This document shows, in pieces, positions 14,213 through 23,710 of a stretch of DNA of 39,132 nucleotides. Made by a program: the position numbers and the translations under genes. The stretch's first letter is position 1. Every line of letters starts with the position of its first letter. Under the pieces are notes generated by a model. It did not search any database, was not told the origin of the DNA, and saw only the letters and a list, made by a program, of their open reading frames with translations. The stretch covers positions 1-39,132 of the forward strand of contig JALSKD010000186.1 of the NCBI GenBank assembly GCA_026989015.1, read 5' to 3'. This DNA is from Gammaproteobacteria bacterium (lineage in GTDB: Bacteria; Pseudomonadota; Gammaproteobacteria; GCA-001735895).

Positions 14213-15969
14213 TTCGAAACTGCAGCCTGGAGGGCATCCTCGACGCGCTGGTCGATGACGGGCTGGTCGAGGAGGAGCGGGCACGGATGGTGTCTTCGCT
14301 GATTTCGCGCAAGGACCGTGACGGCCTGCATCCCTTGGAAATCGTCGCCAGCCGCAACTGGCGTCACGCCGCCGACCCCAATACCCTGTTGACGCTCGAT
14401 CTGCTCACCGACTGGCTGGCCGACAAATCGGGCCTCGAACGCTTCCACTTCGACCCGCTTAAAATGGATGTGGCGGCCTGTACCGGGCTGATGTCCTATG
14501 CCTATGCCTCGCGCTTCAGCATTCTTCCGGTCGAGGTGCAGCCGGGCCAGGTGACGATCGCGGTCAGCGACCCCTGCAACATGGAATGGCAGGACGAGAT
14601 TGCGCGCATCGTACAACAGCCAATCCGCTGCGTGCTCGCCAATCCGCAGCAGCTGAAAAGCTATCTGCTCGAGTTCTACAGCATCAGCAAGGCCATGGAC
14701 AAGGCCGGTGGCGCGCAGGGTGAGCAGGTCGGCAACATTCAGAACCTGGAGCAGCTCATCGAACTGGGACGGACCGGTTCGGTGGAAGCCGATGATCAGC
14801 ACATCGTCAGCATCGTTGACTGGCTGCTGCAGTATGCCTTCACCGAGCGCGCCAGCGACATTCACATCGAGCCGCGCCGTGAACAGGGCAAGGTGCGTTT
14901 CCGTATCGACGGGGTAATGCACCAGGTGTATGAAATTCCCGCCAACATCACCGCGGCGGTGATCAGCCGCATCAAGATTATGGGGCGGTTGGATGTGGCC
15001 GAAAAGCGCAAGCCCCAGGACGGACGCATCAAGACCCGCTCGCCGGATGGCAAGGAGATCGAGATGCGCCTGTCGAGCATGCCCACCGCCTTTGGCGAGA
15101 AACTGGTATTGCGCATCTTCGATCCGGAGGTGCTGGTGCGCGATTTCTCCGATCTCGGGTTCGAGAAAAGGGAATCCGAAATCTGGGAAGGCATGATCCG
15201 CCAACCCCATGGCATCATCCTGGTGACCGGTCCCACCGGATCGGGCAAGACCACCACCCTGTACACCAGCCTCAAGCAGCTGGCCACGCCACAGGTCAAT
15301 GTCTGCACCATCGAAGACCCGATCGAGCTGGTCGAGCCGAGTTTCAATCAGATGCAGGTGCACCCGAAGATCGGCCTCGATTTCGCCAGCGGTGTGCGCA
15401 CATTGTTGCGCCAGGACCCGGACATCATCATGATCGGCGAGATCCGCGATCGGGAAACCGCCGAGATGGCCGTGCAAGCGGCGCTGACCGGTCATCTGGT
15501 GCTGTCCACGCTGCACACCAACGATGCGCCCTCGGCGGTGGCCCGGCTCAGTGAGATCGGGGTGCCCCCCTACCTGATCAGCGCCACCCTGCTGGGCGTC
15601 GTGGCCCAGCGTCTGGTGCGCACCCTGTGCCCGCACTGCAAGCAGCCGAAGGCGCTGGATGCACTGGAATGGGAAGCGATGATCCGCCCCTGGAACGCGC
15701 CGCCGCCGAAACAGGTGTACGAGGCCGAAGGCTGTCTGGAATGCCGCAACACCGGCTACCTGGGCCGCAAGGGTATCTACGAGATGATGCCCCTGTCGGA
15801 CACATTGAAGAAGCGCATCCGCGCCGACTTCGATCTGCTGGAGTTCCGCCGTCAGGCCCTGAAGGAAGGCATGCGCCCGCTTAATCTCGCCGGCGCGCAA
15901 AAGGTGGCGCGGGGCCTGACCACGGTGCAGGAGGTGCTGAAGGTCGCGCCGCCACGCTACGACGGTTGA
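14209..15969 (+). CDS. PilB/GspE-family secretion ATPase
   Basis: A 586-residue hexameric-type ATPase that powers type IV pilus assembly or type II secretion in its relatives. The N-terminal 150 residues form a GspE/MshE-N-like domain. The core has Walker A GPTGSGKTTTLYTS near residue 341, an Asp-box region TIEDPIE, Walker B LLRQDPDIIMIGEIRD and the His box STLHTNDAPSA. CPHC (about 474) and CLEC (about 509) form the tetracysteine zinc site. All motifs are intact. It overlaps the adaptor gene by 4 nt. No platform protein, pilin or secretin is nearby, so its partner is unknown. Confidence 0.92.
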   Translation: MIRNCSLEGILDALVDDGLVEEERARMVSSLISRKDRDGLHPLEIVASRNWRHAADPNTLLTLDLLTDWLADKSGLERFHFDPLKMDVAACTGLMSYAYASRFSILPVEVQPGQVTIAVSDPCNMEWQDEIARIVQQPIRCVLANPQQLKSYLLEFYSISKAMDKAGGAQGEQVGNIQNLEQLIELGRTGSVEADDQHIVSIVDWLLQYAFTERASDIHIEPRREQGKVRFRIDGVMHQVYEIPANITAAVISRIKIMGRLDVAEKRKPQDGRIKTRSPDGKEIEMRLSSMPTAFGEKLVLRIFDPEVLVRDFSDLGFEKRESEIWEGMIRQPHGIILVTGPTGSGKTTTLYTSLKQLATPQVNVCTIEDPIELVEPSFNQMQVHPKIGLDFASGVRTLLRQDPDIIMIGEIRDRETAEMAVQAALTGHLVLSTLHTNDAPSAVARLSEIGVPPYLISATLLGVVAQRLVRTLCPHCKQPKALDALEWEAMIRPWNAPPPKQVYEAEGCLECRNTGYLGRKGIYEMMPLSDTLKKRIRADFDLLEFRRQALKEGMRPLNLAGAQKVARGLTTVQEVLKVAPPRYDG

Positions 15970-15972
15970 TGC

Positions 15973-16608
15973 CTATTGCTTGAACCAGTGCCGCTGCAGG
16001 GCACGCACGACCTTTGCGGCGTAGCCGTTGTAATGGCGGTAGCTGCCGTTGTAGCGGGCCAGCGCCGGTCCCAGATCCCCCTTTTCCATGTCCAGGTAGT
16101 AGCGCAGGATGGTGGTGCCCATGCGCAGGTTGGTGCGGATCCTGAACAGGTTCTTGTCGGAGAGCTGGATCTCGTCGAGCCAGAAGGGCATCACCTGCAT
16201 CAGCCCGCGCGCACCGGATACCGAGATCGCGAAGCGGTCGAAGGCGCTTTCCACCTCGATCACCGCCAGCACCAGTTCCGGCTCCAGCCCGGCCCTTCGG
16301 GCTTCGTAGTGGACGGTCTTGAGGATTTCGATGCGCTCGCGCGGGTCCTTCACCCAGCGTTCCAGCCGCCGGCTCATGTCGTGCAGCCAGACCTCCGCGT
16401 CATAGCGGTCCTCGAAGCCGTCGGTTTCGCGCACCGCCTCCTGCAGCAGACGCTTGAGCTCCGGGTCCACCGCCGGCGGCTCGGTGGCCACTGCCGGTTG
16501 ACCGATCAGCAGCAGACCGAGCAGGGCGGCGCCCAGCGCCCGCTCAGTCCAGCTTTTCGCGAACGAACGCCTTGAGCCGCTCGAGCGCGACATTCTCGGA
16601 AGCCTCAT
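15973..16608 (-). CDS. Lytic transglycosylase (SLT domain)
   Basis: A 211-residue exported murein hydrolase. After a basic N-terminus a hydrophobic signal stretch ([17 protein letters not shown]) follows. The SLT fold begins about residue 100: [16 protein letters not shown] holds the catalytic glutamate, then [12 protein letters not shown] and ARYNGS complete the typical lysozyme-like motifs. The start at 16608, with GGGA 8 nt upstream, makes it overlap the end of proS by 65 nt; 16593 is a possible alternative. There is no closer ATG. It converges with the ATPase gene, leaving 3 bp between them. Confidence 0.87.
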   Translation of the reverse strand: MRLPRMSRSSGSRRSFAKSWTERALGAALLGLLLIGQPAVATEPPAVDPELKRLLQEAVRETDGFEDRYDAEVWLHDMSRRLERWVKDPRERIEILKTVHYEARRAGLEPELVLAVIEVESAFDRFAISVSGARGLMQVMPFWLDEIQLSDKNLFRIRTNLRMGTTILRYYLDMEKGDLGPALARYNGSYRHYNGYAAKVVRALQRHWFKQ

Positions 16609-18265
16609 CGCTGCGTCCCTTGTATTCGAAGTTTCCGGCCTGAAGGCCGCGATCGCTGAACACCACCCGGTGTGGCACGCCGATCAGTTCCATGTCGGCA
16701 AACATGGCGCCGGGGCGCAGCGGGCGGTCGTCGAGCAGGGCATCGATGCCCTGTTCCAGGCACCAGGCATGGAAGGCATCGGCCTCGTTCCGGACGGCCT
16801 CGGACTTGTGGTAGTTGATCGGGCAGATGGCCAGCGTGAACGGTGCCAGCGCCATCGGCCAGATGATGCCCCTGTCGTCGTGGTTCTGCTCGATGGCCGC
16901 GGCCACCACGCGCGATACGCCAATGCCGTAGCAGCCCATGGTGACGGTTCGGGCCTTGCCGTTTTCGTCCAGCACCTCGGCCTTCATCGCCCGCGAATAC
17001 TTGTCGCCGAGCTGGAAGATGTGGCCCACCTCGATGCCGCGCAGGATACCGAGGCGTCCCTTGCCGTCGGGGCTGGGGTCGCCCTCGACCACATTGCGGA
17101 TGTCGGCGACCTCCGGTTCAGGCAGATCCCGGCCCCAGTTGACGCCGGTGAGGTGTTTGCCGTTTTCGTTGGCCCCGCAGACGAAGTCGGCGAGCGCGGC
17201 GGCGCAGCGGTCGGCAATGACCGGAAGGTTCAACCCCACAGGGCCGATGGAGCCGATGTCGCAGCCGATCACGCTGCGGATGTGTTCGGCGTCGGCCATC
17301 TGCAGCGGCGCGGCCACCTGGGGCAGTTTCTCCGCCTTGACGGCGTTGAGTTCGTGGTCGCCGCGCAGGCACAGGGCGACCAGTTCGGGGCCGTTGCCGT
17401 CCTCACCGGGATCGCCGCGGACGATCAGGGTTTTCAGCGTCTGTTCGGCGGGCAGGCCGAGCAGGGCGCAGACTTCCTCGATGGTGTGGGCGTTCGGGGT
17501 GTCCACAGTGTGCATGTCCTGCGTGGGTTCACCGCGCTTTTGTTCGCAGATGGCTTCGGCCATTTCGACGTTGGCGGCATAGTCGCTGCCGTCGGAGAAG
17601 GCAATGGCGTCCTCGCCGGAATCGGCCAACACATGGAATTCATGGGAAGTATTGCCGCCGATGGCGCCGGAATCGGCGGCCACCGGGCGGTAGTCCAGTC
17701 CGAAGCGGTCGAAGATTCGGCTGTAGGCCGTGAACATGTCGTCGTAGGTGCGTTGCAGCGATTCCGCATCGAGGTGAAAGGAATAGGCATCCTTCATGAC
17801 GAATTCACGGGCGCGCATCACACCGAAACGCGGGCGGATCTCGTCGCGGAACTTGGTCTGGATCTGGTAGAAGTTGAGCGGCAGCTGCTTGTAGCTCTTG
17901 ACCTCGCGGCGGAACAGGTCGGTGATGACCTCCTCGTGGGTCGGGCCGATGCAGAATTCACGACCATGGCGGTCCTTCAGGCGCAGCAGTTCGGGACCGT
18001 ACTGCTCCCAGCGGCCGGATTCCTGCCACAGTTCGGCCGGCTGGACGGCCGGCATCAGCAGTTCCAGCGCGCCGGCGCGGTTCATTTCCTCGCGTACGAT
18101 GGCCTCGACCTTGCGCAGTACGCGCAGGCCCAGCGGCAGCCAGGTATAGAGTCCGGAAGCCAGGCGGCGGATCATGCCGGCGCGCAGCATCAGCTGATGG
18201 CTGACGATCTCGGCGTCGGCCGGGGTTTCCTTCATCGTCGACAGATGAAAGCGGCTGGTTTTCAT
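16544..18265 (-). CDS. proS: Prolyl-tRNA synthetase, bacterial type with editing domain
   Basis: ProS charges tRNA-Pro. The 573-residue product starts [19 protein letters not shown], nearly the family consensus, and includes class II motif 2 around [17 protein letters not shown] and motif 3 at [10 protein letters not shown]. The long insertion between motifs 2 and 3 (about 220-380) is the YbaK-like domain that clears mischarged alanine. Length is standard. The 3' end overlaps the lytic transglycosylase gene by 65 nt. Confidence 0.97.
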   Translation of the reverse strand: MKTSRFHLSTMKETPADAEIVSHQLMLRAGMIRRLASGLYTWLPLGLRVLRKVEAIVREEMNRAGALELLMPAVQPAELWQESGRWEQYGPELLRLKDRHGREFCIGPTHEEVITDLFRREVKSYKQLPLNFYQIQTKFRDEIRPRFGVMRAREFVMKDAYSFHLDAESLQRTYDDMFTAYSRIFDRFGLDYRPVAADSGAIGGNTSHEFHVLADSGEDAIAFSDGSDYAANVEMAEAICEQKRGEPTQDMHTVDTPNAHTIEEVCALLGLPAEQTLKTLIVRGDPGEDGNGPELVALCLRGDHELNAVKAEKLPQVAAPLQMADAEHIRSVIGCDIGSIGPVGLNLPVIADRCAAALADFVCGANENGKHLTGVNWGRDLPEPEVADIRNVVEGDPSPDGKGRLGILRGIEVGHIFQLGDKYSRAMKAEVLDENGKARTVTMGCYGIGVSRVVAAAIEQNHDDRGIIWPMALAPFTLAICPINYHKSEAVRNEADAFHAWCLEQGIDALLDDRPLRPGAMFADMELIGVPHRVVFSDRGLQAGNFEYKGRSDEASENVALERLKAFVREKLD

Positions 18266-18308
18266 GGGCGGGGTTCTCGACTGCGGTGAACGGGAAGTGA
18301 AGAGTACT

Positions 18309-18647
18309 TCAGAAGGTGCGGCGATCCCAGCCCCACATGGCCCGCGCCGGGGAGGAAAACTCGATGTAGATGCGCTTCGGATCCAGTCCCCAGAGTTTCT
18401 GCAGGTTGTCGCAGATGCGTTGCGACAGCTCGGCGGTGCGGGATTCCTGCAGGCCGAGGCTCTTCAGTTCGCAATAGGCCAGTGGCTCCGCGCTGCCGGC
18501 GAACAGCATGTCCGGGTTGTGGCTGAGCGCAACCATCACATAGGATTCGGGTTTGCCCAGACCTTCGGCGATGCTGCGGCTGAGGATGCGCAGCTGATCG
18601 GAATCGGTATCCAGCGGCCGGTTGCTGACGACGGAGAGATAGGGCAT
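18309..18647 (-). CDS. MIF-like tautomerase
   Basis: A 112-residue homologue of macrophage migration inhibitory factor. The proline after the initiator Met, catalytic in MIF tautomerase activity, is present ([12 protein letters not shown]). Further family signs are [17 protein letters not shown], near the active site, and [16 protein letters not shown] towards the end. The protein should be a trimer that tautomerises phenylpyruvate-like compounds in vitro; its bacterial role is not settled. The MIF CxxC oxidoreductase motif is not present. It starts 4 nt after the DUF4124 stop, so the two are an operon, with proS about 43 bp downstream. Confidence 0.87.
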   Translation of the reverse strand: MPYLSVVSNRPLDTDSDQLRILSRSIAEGLGKPESYVMVALSHNPDMLFAGSAEPLAYCELKSLGLQESRTAELSQRICDNLQKLWGLDPKRIYIEFSSPARAMWGWDRRTF

Positions 18648-18651
18648 GGGA

Positions 18652-19095
18652 CTATTTGCAGTATTGCTCGATCAGTGTGCGGGATTTCTCGCGGCGTTTG
18701 TCGATTTCCTCGGCCGTCATGTAGCGCTCGGTGCCGTCGGCCTGCTTGAGCTTGATCCGGGTACTGCGGTTGATGACCTGCAGGTCCTTGCGCGCCCGTT
18801 CGCAGATGCGGTCGGCATCCTTCTTCGGATTGAAGCGTTTTTTGGGTGTGGGTTCGGTGGGGGTTTCGGTACCGGCTTCTGCGGTGGTCCCCGCTTTGCC
18901 GTTCCGTGCATTGAGGCGCGGCAGAGGCTTGCCCGGATTGCTCGGCGGGCGGATCACGGATACCGGCTCGGCCCTGACCCGCAGGGGCGGGTTGTCGCCG
19001 TAGTGAACCACGCCGTCTTCGTCGATCCATTTCTGGATGCCGGCTGCCTGTACCAGACCGCTGGCGAGCAGCAGCAGGAGCAATGGGTATTTCAT
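18652..19095 (-). CDS. DUF4124 domain exported protein
   Basis: A 147-residue protein with a clear signal peptide (MKYPLLLLLLASGLVQA) followed by the DUF4124 segment IQKWIDEDGVVHYGDNPP at about 20-37. The rest is a proline/threonine-rich linker and a basic, helical C-terminus with two cysteines. The function is unknown. The start at 19095 has GAGG nearby and directly yields the signal peptide; the longer open frame to 19203 does not. It is first in a probable operon with the MIF-like gene. Confidence 0.85.
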   Translation of the reverse strand: MKYPLLLLLLASGLVQAAGIQKWIDEDGVVHYGDNPPLRVRAEPVSVIRPPSNPGKPLPRLNARNGKAGTTAEAGTETPTEPTPKKRFNPKKDADRICERARKDLQVINRSTRIKLKQADGTERYMTAEEIDKRREKSRTLIEQYCK

Positions 19096-19217
19096 CGGTG
19101 TGTCCTCGAGCACGGAATGGATTACACTGCTTCGGGGGATTATAGACGCTGCCGACTGCGTCGGAAACTTTTGCCGACCTGCGGGCGATTTCGGCGTTTT
19201 CACGGTTGCCCCTTTAA

Positions 19218-19240
19218 ATATTAGAAAAAGCTAATATAAT
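19218..19240 (+). promoter_or_regulatory. Efflux-operon promoter with dyad operator over the -10
   Basis: TATAAT (19235-19240) is a perfect -10; TTTAAA 16 bp upstream is a weak -35. ATATTAG (19218-19224) and CTAATAT (19231-19237) form a perfect 7-bp inverted repeat with a 6-bp spacer that overlaps the -10, a position typical of repressor sites. AT-rich dyads of this type are common for ArsR- and TetR-family regulators, but no such regulator gene lies in this window. Confidence 0.65.
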
Positions 19241-19282
19241 GCCCTGCATCAAAATCGCTTATCCATCCATCAGGGAACCATC

Positions 19283-20320
19283 ATGAAGATTGCAAACCCG
19301 CTGTACACCTTCGTTCTCGCGTTGCTGTTCAGCCTGCCGGGGCAGGCCGCAATCAACGGCGTGGAAACCGGTGCCGCCCAGCTCAAGGAAGTGCCGACCA
19401 CCTACCTGCTCGAGGGCGTCGTCGAGGCCACCCAGAAGAGCACGATTTCGGCGCAGACCTCCGGCGTGATCAAGGAAGTCCATTTCGATGTCAACGATTT
19501 CGTGCGCAAGGGGCAGCTGGTGGTGCTGATCGACGATACCCAGCAGCGCGCGGACTTGCGGCAGGCGGAGGCGGCGCTCAACGAGGCGCACGCGCGGCAG
19601 CAGGAGGCCAAGCTGGAATACGAGCGGGTGCTTAAGGTGTATCAGCGCAAGGTGGTGCCCAAGTCGTCTCTGGACAAGGCCAGCGCGGCGCTGAAATCGG
19701 CCCAGGCACGGGTACAGTCGGCCCGTGCGGCGGTGGCCAAGGCCAGGGAGCAGCTGGCCTACACCCGGGTGCGCGCGCCCTACAGCGGCATCCTCGTCGA
19801 GCGTCATGTGGAACCGGGCGAGGCGGTCAGCATCGGGTCGCCGCTGGTGGCCGGCATTTCGCTGGAGAAGCTGCGCGTGGTCACCCATGTGCCGCAGAGC
19901 TTGATCCGCGAGGTGCGTGACCAGAAACGGGCGATCGTGGTCACCGAGGACAGCGAGATCGTGTCCGACAAGATGACCTTCTTCCCCTTTGCCGATGTGC
20001 GCAGCCACAGCTTCGTGCTGCGTGTCGAACTGCCGGAAGGTGATCATGACCTGCTGCCGGGCATGTTCGTCAAGGTGGCGATGGAAGTGGGCCGCCAGAA
20101 CAAGGTGGTGATTCCGTTCAGTGCCGTTGCCTTCCGTGGCGAGGTTACCGGCGTCTATGTGCTGGAGGACCAGAAGCTGCATTTCCGTCATGTCCGTCTC
20201 GGACGGCGCCTGCCGGACAACGAGGTGGTGGTGGTCTCCGGATTGCGCGCCGGCGAGCTGGTGGTGACCGATCCGGTAGCCGCCGCGATCATCATCAAGC
20301 AGGAACAGGCAGAGGAGTGA
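19283..20320 (+). CDS. RND efflux periplasmic adaptor subunit
   Basis: A 345-residue adaptor that bridges an inner-membrane RND pump to an outer-membrane channel. It has a signal peptide (ending GQAA), the split lipoyl domain (STISAQTSGVIKEVHFDVND and RVRAPYSGILVERHVEPGE) around a long alpha-hairpin (about 95-165), then beta-barrel and membrane-proximal domains. Seven nucleotides separate it from the pump gene. The dyad over its promoter suggests repression that is lifted by an inducer. The outer-membrane partner is not adjacent. Confidence 0.93.
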   Translation: MKIANPLYTFVLALLFSLPGQAAINGVETGAAQLKEVPTTYLLEGVVEATQKSTISAQTSGVIKEVHFDVNDFVRKGQLVVLIDDTQQRADLRQAEAALNEAHARQQEAKLEYERVLKVYQRKVVPKSSLDKASAALKSAQARVQSARAAVAKAREQLAYTRVRAPYSGILVERHVEPGEAVSIGSPLVAGISLEKLRVVTHVPQSLIREVRDQKRAIVVTEDSEIVSDKMTFFPFADVRSHSFVLRVELPEGDHDLLPGMFVKVAMEVGRQNKVVIPFSAVAFRGEVTGVYVLEDQKLHFRHVRLGRRLPDNEVVVVSGLRAGELVVTDPVAAAIIIKQEQAEE

Positions 20321-20327
20321 TGCGGCC

Positions 20328-23300
20328 ATGGCAGAGCTGACGCCCGATCATCCGGATCATCCGGACTACGAGCCGCCGCTGGGCTTTTCCGGCGCGCTGG
20401 CGAAGAAGTTCCTGTTCTCCGAGATCACGCCCCTGCTGGCGCTGGTCGGCGTGCTGATGGGTCTGTTCGCGATCCTGGTGACGCCGAAGGAAGAAGAGCC
20501 GCAGATCAATGTGACCTTCGCCAATATCTTCATTCCCTTCCCCGGTGCCTCGGTGTCCGAGGTGGAACAGCTGGTGAGTTCGCCGGCGGAGCAGGTGCTG
20601 TCGGAGATTTCCGGCATCAAGCATGTGTATTCGGTATCGCGCCAGGGCATGTCGATCCTCACCGTGCAGTTCAAGGTGGGCGAGGACCGTACCGATGCCA
20701 TCGTGCGCCTGTATTCGAAGATCTTCTCCAACCTCGACTGGCTGCCGATGAACCTGGGCGTGGGGCAGCCGATCATCAAGCCCAAGGGCATCGACGATGT
20801 GCCCATCGTGGCCTTGACGCTGTGGTCGGACGACGAAAACCGCGGTGCCTGGGAACTGTTGCAGGTGGCTCATGCCATCGAGGCGGAATTGAAGCGGGTG
20901 CCGGGCACCCGTGACATCTACACCCTGGGCGGAGCCCAGCGCGTGGTGCGGGTAGAGCTGGATCCGCAAAAGATCGCCGGTTACCAGCTGGACCTGGATG
21001 CGATACGCCGCGCGCTGACCCAGGCCAACGCCTCGCAGGAGGCCGGCAAGCTGGTGCGCGACAATCAGGAGATTTCGGTTCAGGCCGGCGTGTTCATGAC
21101 CAGCAGCGACGAGGTCGGCGATCTGGTGGTCGGCGTGTTCGAGGGCCGTCCGGTATACCTGCGCGACATCGCCACCATCAAGGACGGACCGCAGCAACCG
21201 GACCAGTATGTCTGGTACGGTACCGGCGCCGGCGCCGAGACCGACGGCATTGCCACCATCGAGGGTATCCGCCCGGCGGTGACCATTGCCGTGGCCAAGA
21301 AGCCGGGCACCAATGCGGTGGTCATTGCCCAGCGCGTGATCGACCGCATGGAGCAACTCAAGGGCACTTTCATACCGGACGGGGTCCATATTTCGATCAC
21401 CCGCAACTATGGCGAAACCGCCAGCAACAAGGCCAATACGCTGATCTTCAAGCTGATCTTCGCCACCGCGGTGGTGATCCTGCTGGTGGCGGTGGCGCTG
21501 GGCCTGCGCGAGGCCTTCATCGTCGGCCTGGCGATCGGCATCACCCTGCTGATCACTCTGTTCGCTTCCTGGGCCTGGGGCTTCACCCTCAACCGGGTGT
21601 CGCTGTTCGCGCTGATCTTCTCGATCGGTATCCTGGTCGATGACGCCATAGTGGTGGTGGAGAACATCCACCGCCACATGACCCTGGGCGGCAAGTCGCT
21701 GAGCCAGGCGATACCGCGTGCGGTCGACGAGGTGGGCGGCCCGACCATACTGGCCACCTTCACCGTCATTGCCGCATTGCTGCCGATGGCCTTCGTCACC
21801 GGCCTGATGGGTCCCTACATGAGCCCGATCCCGATCAATGCCAGCATGGGCATGGTGATCTCGCTGCTGGTGGCCTTCATCTTCACGCCCTGGCTCAGCT
21901 ACAAGGTGCTGCGCTCCAGGGAGGAGCACATGAAGGCCGAGCACCACTCGATCGATGAGATGAAGACCGGCTGGATCTACCGCCTGTTCGACCGGCTGAT
22001 GACGCCCTTCGTCCGTGGGCGCCACCAGGGACGCAACTTCCTGTTGCTGAACCTGGGTGTGGCGCTGCTGCTGGTGGCCTCGGTGGGGCTGGTGGTCGTC
22101 AACAGCGTGGTGTTGAAGATGCTGCCCTTCGACAACAAGTCGGAATTCCAGGTCATTGTCGACATGCCTGAGGGCACGGCGCTGGAGCAGACGGCCCGCG
22201 TGGTCAATACCCTGGCCGAGTATCTGGCCACGGTGCCGGAAGTGTCCAACTACCAGGCCTATGTGGGTACCGCGGCGCCGATCAACTTCAACGGTCTGGT
22301 GCGCCAGTATTACCTGCGCGAAGGCGGTGCTGTCGGCGATATCCAGGTCAATCTGGTGGACAAGCACCACCGCGAGCGCAAGAGTCACGAGATTGCGCTG
22401 TCGGTGCGTGACGCGCTGCAACGCATCGCCAAACCCTTCGGCGCCAATGTGAAGCTGGCGGAAGTGCCCCCCGGTCCGCCGGTGTTGGCGCCGCTGGTGG
22501 CCGAGATCTACGGGCTGGACTATGCCGGTCAGATCCGCGAGGCAAAGAAGATCCGCTCGGTGTTCGAGAACACGCCGGACATCGTCGACATCGACGATTC
22601 GGTGGAATACTCCGCGCGCCGTTATGTGCTCAAGGTGGACCGCCAGAAGGCCGCGATCTTCGGCGTCAGCCAGCAGCAGATCGCTGCCGCGATAAAGACC
22701 GTGCTGGAAGGCGAGGACATCAGCTACATCCATGGCAACAATGTAAAGTTCGCGACGCCGATCCGGCTGATCCTGCCCTCGGACAAACGCGAGGATCTCT
22801 ACGACAGCCTGTCGCTGAAACTGCGTACCTCCAGCGGTGGCCAGATCGCGCTGTCGGAACTGGTGGAACTGGTCGAAACCGAGATCGACAAGGTGATCTA
22901 CCACAAGGATCTGCTGCCGGTGGTGTTCGTCATGGGCGACATGGCCGGCGAGCTCGACAGCCCGCTGTACGGCATGTTCGAGATGGTGGATGCACTGGAG
23001 CAGAGCCACCCCGAACTGCAGCAGTACTTCATCCAGCAGCCGGAGAATCCCTACCAGTACAGCATGAAGTGGGACGGCGAATGGCAGGTGACCTACGAAA
23101 CCTTCCGTGACATGGGTATTGCCTATTCCATCGGGCTGATCCTGATCTATCTGCTGGTGGTGGCGCAGTTCCGCTCCTATCTGGTGCCGCTGGTGATCAT
23201 GGCGCCGATACCACTGACCATCATCGGCGTGATGCCGGGGCATGCGCTGCTCGACGCCAAGTTCACTGCCACCTCGATGATCGGCATGATCGCGCTGGCG

Positions 23301-23612
23301 GGCATCATCGTGCGCAACTCGATCCTGCTGGTGGATTTCATCAATGAGCAGCTGATCGCCGGCGTCTCCTTCGCCGAAGCGGTGATCACTTCGGCCGCGG
23401 TGCGCGCCAAGCCGATCGTGCTGACCGGCCTGGCGGCCATGCTCGGTGCTTTCTTCATCGTCGATGATCCGATCTTCCGCGGTCTGGCGATTTCGCTGAT
23501 CTTCGGCATCTTCGTATCGACGCTGCTGACCCTGGTGATCATTCCGGTGCTCTACTACATGCTCAACAAGCACAAGCTGGAAGTCCTCGAGGAGCAGGAG
23601 GCCGGTGCCTGA
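20328..23612 (+). CDS. RND-family efflux pump, AcrB-like permease
   Basis: A 1094-residue resistance-nodulation-division transporter driven by the proton gradient, in the inner membrane with large periplasmic loops. The first transmembrane helix is near residue 40 and the central cluster spans about 360-540. The proton-relay Asp pair is present in GILVDDAIVVVENIHRH near residue 437. The second half repeats the plan, ending ILLVDFINEQ and further helices. The N-terminal cytoplasmic extension rich in His, Pro and Asp (DHPDHPDYEPP) is longer than in AcrB. The substrate cannot be told from sequence; the group resembles poorly characterised pumps of environmental proteobacteria. Confidence 0.94.
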   Translation: MAELTPDHPDHPDYEPPLGFSGALAKKFLFSEITPLLALVGVLMGLFAILVTPKEEEPQINVTFANIFIPFPGASVSEVEQLVSSPAEQVLSEISGIKHVYSVSRQGMSILTVQFKVGEDRTDAIVRLYSKIFSNLDWLPMNLGVGQPIIKPKGIDDVPIVALTLWSDDENRGAWELLQVAHAIEAELKRVPGTRDIYTLGGAQRVVRVELDPQKIAGYQLDLDAIRRALTQANASQEAGKLVRDNQEISVQAGVFMTSSDEVGDLVVGVFEGRPVYLRDIATIKDGPQQPDQYVWYGTGAGAETDGIATIEGIRPAVTIAVAKKPGTNAVVIAQRVIDRMEQLKGTFIPDGVHISITRNYGETASNKANTLIFKLIFATAVVILLVAVALGLREAFIVGLAIGITLLITLFASWAWGFTLNRVSLFALIFSIGILVDDAIVVVENIHRHMTLGGKSLSQAIPRAVDEVGGPTILATFTVIAALLPMAFVTGLMGPYMSPIPINASMGMVISLLVAFIFTPWLSYKVLRSREEHMKAEHHSIDEMKTGWIYRLFDRLMTPFVRGRHQGRNFLLLNLGVALLLVASVGLVVVNSVVLKMLPFDNKSEFQVIVDMPEGTALEQTARVVNTLAEYLATVPEVSNYQAYVGTAAPINFNGLVRQYYLREGGAVGDIQVNLVDKHHRERKSHEIALSVRDALQRIAKPFGANVKLAEVPPGPPVLAPLVAEIYGLDYAGQIREAKKIRSVFENTPDIVDIDDSVEYSARRYVLKVDRQKAAIFGVSQQQIAAAIKTVLEGEDISYIHGNNVKFATPIRLILPSDKREDLYDSLSLKLRTSSGGQIALSELVELVETEIDKVIYHKDLLPVVFVMGDMAGELDSPLYGMFEMVDALEQSHPELQQYFIQQPENPYQYSMKWDGEWQVTYETFRDMGIAYSIGLILIYLLVVAQFRSYLVPLVIMAPIPLTIIGVMPGHALLDAKFTATSMIGMIALAGIIVRNSILLVDFINEQLIAGVSFAEAVITSAAVRAKPIVLTGLAAMLGAFFIVDDPIFRGLAISLIFGIFVSTLLTLVIIPVLYYMLNKHKLEVLEEQEAGA

Positions 23613-23654
23613 AGCGAAGAACGCCCGCCGCGCCTTGCCCGCCGGGGCAGGGTG

Positions 23655-23674
23655 TGGCGGTACTGATACCGCCA
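23655..23674 (+). terminator. Hairpin after the RND pump gene
   Basis: TGGCGGTA and TACCGCCA form a perfect 8-bp stem around CTGA. No T run follows on the plus strand, so it may be a weak or factor-dependent terminator or an mRNA 3'-end stabiliser. Confidence 0.45.
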
Positions 23675-23710
23675 TAAGCCGGGTCTATCCCATTCGGAGG
23701 ATTCGTGCGG

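Noticed and set aside
14134-15900. 588-codon minus-strand open frame opposite the PilB/GspE gene
   Set aside because: It is an antisense shadow; the plus-strand frame holds all ATPase motifs.
16670-18289. 539-codon plus-strand open frame opposite proS
   Set aside because: It is an antisense shadow with a composition unlike real proteins; proS is complete on the minus strand.
20295-23675. 1126-codon minus-strand open frame opposite the RND pump
   Set aside because: It is an antisense shadow in high-GC DNA; its product is low-complexity, rich in His, Gln and Arg, and the plus-strand frame is a full RND transporter.
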